Assembly: GCA_945918315.1 (NCBI GenBank) | Contig: CAMEIK010000015.1 | Location: 1 to 12,613 of the forward strand | Length of the DNA stretch: 12,613 nucleotides | DNA from: an uncultured Clostridia bacterium | GTDB taxonomy: Bacteria; Bacillota; Clostridia; Oscillospirales; Oscillospiraceae | Reading direction: 5' to 3' | Part shown: positions 7,397 through 12,613 of the stretch, one piece after another | Numbering within the stretch: the stretch's first letter is position 1 | Layout of the letters: the number at the start of each line of letters is the position of its first letter | Notes under the pieces: generated by a model | The model's input: the letters and a program-made list of their open reading frames with translations, nothing else | What the model was told of the DNA's origin: nothing | Database searches by the model: none | Made by a program: the position numbers and the translations under genes

Positions 7397-8359
7397 TCAG
7401 CCCTTTCTGGCAAGGACGGCCTTGACCTGGGCCACCACATGGTCGGCGGTCAGGCCGAAGCGCTCCTGCAGGTAGCCCTGGGGACCCACTTCGCCGAACT
7501 CATCCTCCACCGCCACACAGGCAGCGGGCACCGGGCACCGCTCACACAGCACCTGGGCAACGGAGGCGTACAGACCGCCGTGCCGGTTGTGGTTTTCCGC
7601 CACCACCACGGCGCCGGTCTTCCGGGCGTACTCCACCACCGCTTCTTCGTCCAGGGGCTTGACGCTGAACATATCCAGCACGGAAATCTGAGTGCCCTCG
7701 GCAGCCAGGGTTTCCGCGGCCTTCATGGCCTCGTGGACCAGGATGCCGGAGGCGAAGACCACCGCGTCGCCGCCCTCCCGGAGGACGGTGGCCTTGCCGA
7801 TGGGCACCTCGCTGCCCTCGGCGTAAACCTTGGCGTACTGCTTCCGGCCCACCCGGATATACTTGACGCCCTTGCGGTTCACGCACTGGCGGATGGCGCT
7901 CTCCAGCAGGGTGGGGTCGGTCACATCGATAATGGTCGCGCCGGGGATGGTGTTGTACAGAGCCATATCCTCAAAGGGCATATGGGTGCCGCCGTTCATG
8001 GCAGCCATGACACCGGGGTCAGTGCCGATGATGGTAATATCGTTCTTGGCGTAACCGGCGCTGAGGAACACCTGGTCAAAGCACCGGCGGGAAGCGAAGG
8101 GTCCGAAGGTATGGACAATGGGCTTGAAGCCGGCGGAAGCCAGACCGCAGGCCACGCCGATCATGTTGGCCTCGGCAATGCCGCAGTTGATGGCCCGGTC
8201 CGCCACGTCCCGGGTGCCCTTCAGGGTGCCGATGCAGCTCATGAGGTCCGCGTCCAGGTAGACGATCTCCGGATCCTCCTTCACCAGCTGGGGAATCACC
8301 CGGCCCAGCACCTCTTTGCAGGCCCGCTTATCCATTTCACCGTTGTAGACAATTTCCAT
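7397..8359 (-). CDS. transketolase, C-terminal subunit
   Basis: A 320-residue split transketolase subunit carrying the pyrimidine-binding and C-terminal (transketolase_C) domains. With the N subunit it should form a ThDP enzyme moving two-carbon ketol units between sugars. Seen: the cofactor-activating glutamate in CGIAEANM (Glu63); residues matching the usual substrate-phosphate contacts, namely Arg12, Ser41 in DADLMS, His126 in GGTH and Arg169 in IRVGR; and a C-terminal domain from about 190. The start has GGAGGG upstream. It lies 3 bp after the N subunit and 3 bp before the larA-type gene. A DXS-like role is less likely because DXS is a single longer chain. The anionic-group contacts are kept, which would suit either a phosphorylated donor or the carboxylated donor DKG. 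Confidence 0.9.
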   Translation of the reverse strand: MEIVYNGEMDKRACKEVLGRVIPQLVKEDPEIVYLDADLMSCIGTLKGTRDVADRAINCGIAEANMIGVACGLASAGFKPIVHTFGPFASRRCFDQVFLSAGYAKNDITIIGTDPGVMAAMNGGTHMPFEDMALYNTIPGATIIDVTDPTLLESAIRQCVNRKGVKYIRVGRKQYAKVYAEGSEVPIGKATVLREGGDAVVFASGILVHEAMKAAETLAAEGTQISVLDMFSVKPLDEEAVVEYARKTGAVVVAENHNRHGGLYASVAQVLCERCPVPAACVAVEDEFGEVGPQGYLQERFGLTADHVVAQVKAVLARKG

Positions 8360-8362
8360 AGC

Positions 8363-9205
8363 TCAGCCCTCCAGCGCGTCCAGCTCAGACTGCAGCTGAG
8401 CCATCCATCTTGTGTACTGCTCGTCGTTTACCGTCAGGGAGTGGTTCATCACGGTCTCGGCGACCTCCTTGATGCCCGCGCCCTTCACGGTGTCCATGAC
8501 GATGGCAAAGGGCTTGCCGTTACCCACACGGGTACGCTCCAGAGCGCCCTGCAGAGCCTCCACATCGTTGCCGTCCACCTTTACGGTGTCAAAGCCAAAG
8601 GCATTGAACTTCTCCACATAGTCGCCCATGGACAGAACATCCTCGGTCCAGCCGTCCAGCTGCCGCTTGTTCCAGTCCAGCAGCACCACAAGATTATCAA
8701 GCTTCTTGGCCGCGGCAAAGGAGAACGCCTCCCAGACCTGGCCCTCGTTGCTTTCGCCGTCGCCCACGATGAGGAACACACGGCTGTCACGGCCCCGGAG
8801 CTTTTCGCCCATGGCCATGCCGCAGGCCAGGGAGGTGCCCTGACCCAGGGAGCCGGTGGTCATATCCACACCGGGGGTCTTGTTCCGGTCGCAGTGGCTG
8901 GGAAGCCGGGTGCCGGGGCGGTTCAGGGTCTTCAGCTCCTCATAGGGGAAGAAGCCCTTGACGGCCAGGGTGCCGTAGACACCGGGGCCCGCGTGGCCCT
9001 TGGAGCACACCAGCTTGTCCCGCTCGGGCCACTGGGGATTTTGGGGATCCACCCGCATTTCGCCGCCGTAGAGCACCGCCAGCACATCACAGATGCTCAG
9101 GGCGCCGCCGATGTGGCCGGAGCCCAGGGAGTGAATGGCCTCCAGCGCCGCCATGCGGATACGGACAGCCAGGGCCTGCAGTTCCTTCTTCTTAGATACA
9201 TCCAT
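8363..9205 (-). CDS. transketolase, N-terminal subunit
   Basis: A 280-residue subunit holding the diphosphate-binding half of transketolase. Seen: GSGHIGG (28-34, His31), SKGHAG (His71), the ThDP motif starting GDGESNEGQVWEA at 148 and closing with DWNKRQLDG (Asn179), and a helical C-terminal tail. Length matches split N subunits of Clostridia and archaea. The ATG at 9205 has a GAGGTG site upstream. It begins 18 bp after the PGK gene and is followed after 3 bp by the C subunit, so the pair is surely co-expressed. Split transketolases are also used for the pentose phosphate pathway; placement inside an inositol operon suggests a dedicated paralogue, but this cannot be proved from one window. 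Confidence 0.92.
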   Translation of the reverse strand: MDVSKKKELQALAVRIRMAALEAIHSLGSGHIGGALSICDVLAVLYGGEMRVDPQNPQWPERDKLVCSKGHAGPGVYGTLAVKGFFPYEELKTLNRPGTRLPSHCDRNKTPGVDMTTGSLGQGTSLACGMAMGEKLRGRDSRVFLIVGDGESNEGQVWEAFSFAAAKKLDNLVVLLDWNKRQLDGWTEDVLSMGDYVEKFNAFGFDTVKVDGNDVEALQGALERTRVGNGKPFAIVMDTVKGAGIKEVAETVMNHSLTVNDEQYTRWMAQLQSELDALEG

Positions 9206-9223
9206 GGTCTTTCACCTCGTTTG

Positions 9224-10474
9224 TTATTTGCACAGTTCCGCCCCGTGGCGAAGGGCCTTCACAACAGGCAGCTCCTCGCCGGTAAGGAACCGGATCAACG
9301 CGCCGCCGCCGGTGCAGATATAGCCCATTTGGGAGGCCAGGCCGTACTTTTCCGTAGCGGTAATGCTGTCGCCGCCGCCCAGGACGGTAAAGCCCTCGGT
9401 GTCCGCCAGCGCCTGCCACACCGCCTTGGTGCCCAGCTCACTGGGAGCCTGCTCAAAGACGCCCATGGGGCCGTTGACGAAGACGGTCTTGGCGGAAAGA
9501 ATCTCCTGACGGTACATTTCCGCGGTCTTGCTGCCCACGTCCAGAGAGGTAATGTCCCCGGGGACCTGCCCCAGTGCGGCCTCCCGGCGCTGTCCTTCCT
9601 CAACCCAGGCCAGGTCCACCGGCAGGACGATCTTCTCGCCGTACTGGGCGTACAGTTCCTTCGCCTTTTCGATGTACTCGCCGTAGTTGGACTTGAGGAT
9701 AAAATTCACGCTGCCGCTGCCGATTTCCTTGCCCAGGGCCGTGAGGAAGATGTTGCCAACCAGACCGCCGGTGAGGATTTTGTCCGCCACGCCCCGGCTC
9801 AGGACGGTGTTCATCATCAGGAAAGCATCGGAGATCTTCGCGCCGCCCAGCACGAACACGCAGGGCCGCACCGGCGCCTCCATAACCTGGGACACGGTGC
9901 AGTATTCCTTTTCGAAAAGCCTTCCCATGTAGGACGGCAGCACCTGCTCAAAGCCGCAGAGGCTGGGCTGGTCCCGGTGGGCCGCCGCGAAGGCATCGCA
10001 GACATAGAGGTCCGCCAGAGGCGCCAGCTTCTCCACAAGCAGCGTCTTCGCCTGCTGCTCGTGGGTCAGGCACAGCTTCATTTCAAAGAGGGTCTGCTCC
10101 TCGGAAACGAAACGAACGTTGTCCAGAAGCAGGATTTCCCCGTCCTTCAGAGCACGGATGGCCTCCCGGGCGGCGGGTCCGCAGACGTCGTCGATCCACT
10201 TGACCTCCCGGCCCAGCAGCTGCTGCAGCACCGCGGCGTGGGGCTTGGTGGTGTAGAAATTCTTATACTCAATATCGCTGCCCTGGTGGGCCATCAGGAC
10301 CACCTTTGCCCCCCGGTCGCTGAGCTCCCGGACGGTGGGCACGCAGGCCTGGATGCGGTTGATGCTCTTGAGGGTTCCCTTTGCCCGGTCCACCGGCTGG
10401 TTGATGTCCACCCGGCACAGGACGGTTTTGCCCCTGACCTCCGCCTCATCCAGGGTTTTGATTCCGAATCGCAT
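9224..10474 (-). CDS. archaeal-type phosphoglycerate kinase paralogue
   Basis: A 416-residue PGK-family kinase that should transfer phosphate from an acyl phosphate to ADP. It resembles archaeal PGKs more than the usual bacterial form: RVDINQP (21-27), MAHQGS (61-66), LLDNVRF (116-122), CDAFAAAHRDQPSL (159-172), VLGGAK (208-213) and VLGGGDS (364-370). Of the basic residues that hold the 3-phosphoglycerate phosphate in the family, Arg21, Arg40, His63, Arg121 and Arg167 are present. The position of yeast-type Arg65, normally Arg or Lys, is Ser66. This weakened anionic pocket could mean a substrate with a carboxylate in place of a phosphate, such as malyl phosphate. AAGGAG precedes the start, 12 bp after the GAPDH stop. 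It is probably not the housekeeping PGK, though the window cannot show this. Confidence 0.88.
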   Translation of the reverse strand: MRFGIKTLDEAEVRGKTVLCRVDINQPVDRAKGTLKSINRIQACVPTVRELSDRGAKVVLMAHQGSDIEYKNFYTTKPHAAVLQQLLGREVKWIDDVCGPAAREAIRALKDGEILLLDNVRFVSEEQTLFEMKLCLTHEQQAKTLLVEKLAPLADLYVCDAFAAAHRDQPSLCGFEQVLPSYMGRLFEKEYCTVSQVMEAPVRPCVFVLGGAKISDAFLMMNTVLSRGVADKILTGGLVGNIFLTALGKEIGSGSVNFILKSNYGEYIEKAKELYAQYGEKIVLPVDLAWVEEGQRREAALGQVPGDITSLDVGSKTAEMYRQEILSAKTVFVNGPMGVFEQAPSELGTKAVWQALADTEGFTVLGGGDSITATEKYGLASQMGYICTGGGALIRFLTGEELPVVKALRHGAELCK

Positions 10475-10486
10475 GCAGCTCTCTCC

Positions 10487-11539
10487 TTACTTGAAGCGGC
10501 CGATTTTCAGATACTTGTTGGTAGCGGCAGTGCCCTCTTCCCGGGTCAGCTGCATCTTCATAGCGGCGCGGATAGCGTCCATGGTCTCGGGGATGGTGAC
10601 GCTCTCCTGGGGGATGTGGATGGCGTACATAATGTCGTTGCCGCTCTCCACCACGGAGTCCTCCCACAGGCCGATTTCATAAATGTCGCCCCGGCGGTTG
10701 CCCAGGTCACGGCCATACTTGAAGAAGGAAGCGTTGCCCATGAAGCCCTCGTCGATGGTGACGGTGCGGATACGGGGATGGGCGCGGAAGGCGGCCAGGG
10801 CCTCGTCCCGGGTGATCTTCCGGCCGTCCTTGCCGGAGGCCAGCACGGTGATGATGTGGCCGTGGGTCACGGGAGTATGTACCAGAATGCCGGTAGCCTG
10901 GACATGGGGCATGATGGTCATGAGGTCAACGGCCTGATGGGAAGGAGCCTTGTCGATCTGCAGGGCGTTGGTCAGTCCGCGATGGTAGTCACCGGGGTCG
11001 GCCACACGGCGGATGATGGTGATGGCAACCTTGTCCACGCCGTAGGCACGGTCCAGGCAGTCCACGGTACGAATGAGGCCCGTGGTGTTGCAGGAGGTGA
11101 GCTTCAGATAGTTCTGGCCCAGGCCCTTTTCATAGTTGGCATAGCCATGGAAGAACACATCGGCAACGCTGTTCTTCTCACCGCCCTGGAAAATGGCCTT
11201 CACGCCCATCTTCTCATAGATGACCTTGTTCTTCGCGCCCACGCCGCCGGGAGCGGAGTCCAGCATGATGTCAACCTTGCTGCACAGCTCCTCAAAGGTA
11301 CCGGCCACAGGGATGTCCTTGGCATCGAAGGCGGCACGGTCCGCGCCGTTTACCAGATAGAGGTTATACTTGACGCCGTTGGCGCCGATCATGTCGTTCT
11401 CCCGCAGAGCCCGGATCGCCAGAGTGGGAGCCAGATCAGCAATGCCGACAAGCTCCATATCCTCCTGCATGGCAACGCCGTCCGCCAGACGCTGACCGAT
11501 GGTGCCGTAACCCGCGACGCCTACTCTTACTTTAGCCAT
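10487..11539 (-). CDS. type II (archaeal-type) glyceraldehyde-3-phosphate dehydrogenase paralogue
   Basis: A 350-residue phosphorylating aldehyde dehydrogenase of the archaeal type II GAPDH family, which makes an acyl phosphate from an aldehyde, phosphate and NAD(P)+. Seen: GYGTIG Rossmann motif (10-15), IFQGGEK (116-122), catalytic Cys150 in TSCNTTGL, RRVADP (177-182), and a candidate catalytic His in HTPVTHGH (221-228). Archaeal enzymes as I remember them read RRGADP and SHHGPD where this one reads RRVADP and SHQAVD (200-205). These changes are near the substrate and may reflect a different aldehyde. It is the first gene of the operon, with AGGAGG 10 nt before the ATG and a strong promoter about 70 bp upstream. 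Type II GAPDH is uncommon in bacteria, and pairing with an archaeal-type PGK suggests joint acquisition. Confidence 0.9.
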   Translation of the reverse strand: MAKVRVGVAGYGTIGQRLADGVAMQEDMELVGIADLAPTLAIRALRENDMIGANGVKYNLYLVNGADRAAFDAKDIPVAGTFEELCSKVDIMLDSAPGGVGAKNKVIYEKMGVKAIFQGGEKNSVADVFFHGYANYEKGLGQNYLKLTSCNTTGLIRTVDCLDRAYGVDKVAITIIRRVADPGDYHRGLTNALQIDKAPSHQAVDLMTIMPHVQATGILVHTPVTHGHIITVLASGKDGRKITRDEALAAFRAHPRIRTVTIDEGFMGNASFFKYGRDLGNRRGDIYEIGLWEDSVVESGNDIMYAIHIPQESVTIPETMDAIRAAMKMQLTREEGTAATNKYLKIGRFK

Positions 11540-11561
11540 AATCTAATATCCTCCTGTTAAT

Positions 11562-11575
11562 GATAATGTGTTATC
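11562..11575. promoter_or_regulatory. small inverted repeat in the operon leader
   Basis: GATAA-TGTG-TTATC is a perfect 5-bp inverted repeat with a 4-base spacer, located between the predicted transcription start and the GAPDH ribosome-binding site. It is too weak for a confident hairpin call and could be an operator half-site pair. Low certainty. Confidence 0.25.
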
Positions 11576-11592
11576 CGTCCGGAACCGGGCAG

Positions 11593-11611
11593 ACAATTTC
11601 ATCTGAATTGT
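11593..11611. promoter_or_regulatory. candidate operator overlapping the operon's -10 box
   Basis: ACAATT and AATTGT form an inverted repeat with a 7-base spacer covering the -10 box (11607-11612) and the predicted start of the minus-strand transcript. A repressor bound here would block initiation. The divergent DeoR-type regulator is the natural candidate. The binding is inferred; only the repeat and its position are seen. Confidence 0.4.
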
Positions 11612-11635
11612 AACACACCATCCCCAAACTGTCAA
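11607..11635 (-). promoter_or_regulatory. sigma-A type promoter of the ten-gene operon
   Basis: On the minus strand TTGACA (11635-11630) is followed, after exactly 17 bp, by TACAAT (11612-11607). This is a consensus -35 and a five-of-six -10. Transcription would start near 11600, giving a leader of about 60 nt before the GAPDH ATG at 11539. Confidence 0.8.
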
Positions 11636-11655
11636 CGACAGGTTGTGATTTTCTT

Positions 11656-11667
11656 GTGAAATTTCAC
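11656..11667. promoter_or_regulatory. perfect 12-bp palindrome between the divergent promoters
   Basis: GTGAAATTTCAC is a perfect palindrome lying about 20 bp upstream of the minus-strand -35 box and about 38 bp upstream of the plus-strand -35 box. Its central position fits an operator or activator site shared by both promoters. The binding protein is unknown. Confidence 0.4.
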
Positions 11668-11704
11668 TGACAAAAATATTAAAGTTACTAATTTTACAAA
11701 ACAG

Positions 11705-11733
11705 TTGACAATTTACAAAAAAAAGGATATAGT
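11705..11733 (+). promoter_or_regulatory. sigma-A type promoter of the deoR-type regulator
   Basis: TTGACA (11705-11710), a 17-bp spacer and TATAGT (11728-11733) form a near-consensus promoter. Transcription should start near 11740, about 50 nt before the ATG at 11790. The sequence TTTACAAAA occurs twice (11693-11701 and 11712-11720), flanking the -35 box 19 bp apart, which could serve autoregulation. Confidence 0.8.
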
Positions 11734-11772
11734 AGTTGCAGATTGTTCCAACGCGTTCACACCGTGCCCTGA

Positions 11773-11778
11773 AAGGAG
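11773..11778 (+). promoter_or_regulatory. ribosome-binding site of the deoR-type gene
   Basis: AAGGAG lies 11 nt before the ATG at 11790, a slightly long spacing. It supports this ATG over an in-frame TTG at 11736, which falls at or before the predicted transcription start. Confidence 0.65.
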
Positions 11779-11789
11779 TGTTTCCCTCC

Positions 11790-12551
11790 ATGAAAGAAGT
11801 CAGACAGAAGCAGATGCTTTCCCTCATTGCCCAGCGGGGCAGTATCACCATGGAGGAGCTGCAGCGTGTCTTCGGAACCTCCATGAATACCGTCCGCTCC
11901 GATGTCGCCAAGCTGGTCTCCTCCGGGGCAGTGGAGAAGATTTACGGCGGCGTGCGTATCCTCAGCACCCAGGAGGTCCCCCTCTTTACCCACCGGTCGG
12001 ACCTCCACGCCGACGGCAAGCGGCGCATTGCCCAGTACGCCCAGGACCTGATTCAGGACAATGATACCTTATATATTGATCCCGGTACCACCACCATGCA
12101 CCTGATGGACTTCCTCTCCCCCGCCAAGCATGTGACCATTATCACGGGAAACCTGTCTATTCTTGCCCGGGCCTCCGCCTTCCCCAATGTGGAGCTCATT
12201 GTCCTGCCGGGGCTTCTCAATCGCAGGACCAATTCCGTCGCCGATGTGAGCACCCTGGAATTCCTGGGCCGCTACCGCTGCGCCAAGGCCTTCCTGGGCG
12301 CCTCGGGGGTTTCTCCCAACGGGAAGCTGAATGTGTCCACCTACATTGAATATGAACTCAAGAAGCTTGCCATCCAGCAGAGCCTGCACACCTTCCTGCT
12401 GGCCGACGGCAGCAAATTCGGCAAGGAAAGCCTGATGGCCTACGGTACCATCGCCGATCTGGAGGAAATCATCACGGATACCAGTTGTCCGGCCTTTGCC
12501 AGAGAGCTTTGTGCCAAAGAGGGCATCCGTCTCACCGTGGTGGATGAATAA
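11790..12551 (+). CDS. DeoR-family transcriptional regulator (IolR-like)
   Basis: A 253-residue DeoR-type regulator, probably a repressor of the divergent operon. Seen: an N-terminal winged helix-turn-helix (about 5-58, including RQKQML, SITMEELQRVFGTSMNTVRSD and IYGGVRI), then a DeoR C-terminal sugar-phosphate-sensor-like domain with DPGTTTMHL (98-106), VTIITGN (115-121), LPGLLN (139-144) and LADGSKFG (204-211). Length is typical. The start is set by AAGGAG and by the promoter position. Bacillus IolR is from the same family and answers to phosphorylated DKG; no kinase for that compound is seen here, so this protein's ligand may differ. It is the only plus-strand gene. I leave the symbol blank because orthology to IolR is not established. 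Confidence 0.9.
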   Translation: MKEVRQKQMLSLIAQRGSITMEELQRVFGTSMNTVRSDVAKLVSSGAVEKIYGGVRILSTQEVPLFTHRSDLHADGKRRIAQYAQDLIQDNDTLYIDPGTTTMHLMDFLSPAKHVTIITGNLSILARASAFPNVELIVLPGLLNRRTNSVADVSTLEFLGRYRCAKAFLGASGVSPNGKLNVSTYIEYELKKLAIQQSLHTFLLADGSKFGKESLMAYGTIADLEEIITDTSCPAFARELCAKEGIRLTVVDE

Positions 12552-12570
12552 TTCATTTAAGGGGAATTTA

Positions 12571-12598
12571 ATTGACAATTGACAATTGACAATGGACA
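12571..12598. repeat. tandem 7-bp repeat downstream of the regulator gene
   Basis: Three perfect copies of ATTGACA (12571-12591) are followed by a variant ATGGACA (12592-12598). AAGGG at 12559-12563 and CCCTT at 12609-12613 bracket the array as a short inverted pair, so it may be the edge of a small dispersed intergenic repeat that continues past the window. No T-run hairpin terminator is visible after the regulator gene within the 62 bp available. Confidence 0.75.
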
Positions 12599-12613
12599 AT
12601 TAAGGAATCCCTT

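Noticed and set aside
9224..11539. GAPDH and PGK as ordinary glycolytic enzymes handling triose phosphate from classical inositol breakdown
   Set aside because: Not excluded, but it leaves the racemase, malic enzyme and transketolase unexplained, and the aldolase that would make triose phosphate is not seen; kept as the main alternative hypothesis.
7439..11560. A 1373-residue plus-strand open frame across tktC, tktN, PGK and GAPDH
   Set aside because: It runs antisense through four clear genes, its translation is low-complexity (rich in Gly, Ala, His, Leu and Val) with no family motifs, and it results from GC-rich codon use on the minus strand.
11736..11789. TTG start at 11736 adding 18 residues to the DeoR-type regulator
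   Set aside because: It falls at or before the predicted transcription start, lacks a ribosome-binding site, and makes the protein longer than is typical.
11543..11911. A 122-residue minus-strand frame over the regulatory region
   Set aside because: It overlaps both promoters and the regulator gene's 5' end, has no ribosome-binding site I can see, and no family resemblance.
12571..12598. CRISPR array
   Set aside because: The units are 7 bp with no spacers and no cas genes nearby.

Overview
Organism and composition. The window is GC-rich (roughly 60%), with strong AGGAG-type ribosome-binding sites, a two-subunit (N/C split) transketolase, a DeoR-type regulator and short hairpin repeats. Together these suggest a gut-type Clostridia genome (Bacillota), probably Oscillospiraceae or a relative. 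That placement is inference from style and has not been checked by a search.

Layout. One divergent regulator gene lies on the + strand (deoR-type, 11790-12551). Facing away from it is a ten-gene minus-strand operon running from 11539 down to 11. In transcription order it encodes: archaeal-type (type II) glyceraldehyde-3-phosphate dehydrogenase, archaeal-type phosphoglycerate kinase, transketolase N subunit, transketolase C subunit, LarA-family nickel-dependent racemase, a 219-bp gap holding a hairpin repeat, malic enzyme, IolE, IolB, IolD and an IolG-type dehydrogenase. Gaps are 3-18 bp, with one 4-bp overlap, apart from the repeat-bearing gap. The 250-bp divergent intergenic region carries one near-consensus sigma-A promoter on each strand and several small palindromes. 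The last 60 bp hold a tandem 7-bp repeat.

How the genes fit together. IolG, IolE, IolD and IolB are the first four classical steps from myo-inositol to 5-dehydro-2-deoxy-D-gluconate (DKG). The classical lower pathway (kinase IolC, aldolase IolJ, dehydrogenase IolA) is absent from the window. In its place is a set of enzymes that makes little sense for inositol unless DKG is processed differently. DKG, read from its keto end, is the carboxylate analogue of D-xylulose 5-phosphate: CH2OH-CO, the same threo diol, then CH2-COO- in place of CH2-OPO3. A transketolase could therefore remove a two-carbon unit and leave D-malate semialdehyde, itself the carboxylate analogue of D-glyceraldehyde 3-phosphate. 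The GAPDH and PGK paralogues could oxidise it through an acyl phosphate to D-malate with ATP formation. A LarA-type malate racemase could convert D- to L-malate, and malic enzyme could give pyruvate and CO2. All ten genes then have a job. I propose this as a transketolase/malate route of inositol degradation. It is inference from gene content and stereochemistry; I do not know whether it has been described. The operon may continue beyond position 1, so absence of iolC/iolJ/iolA is shown only for this window.
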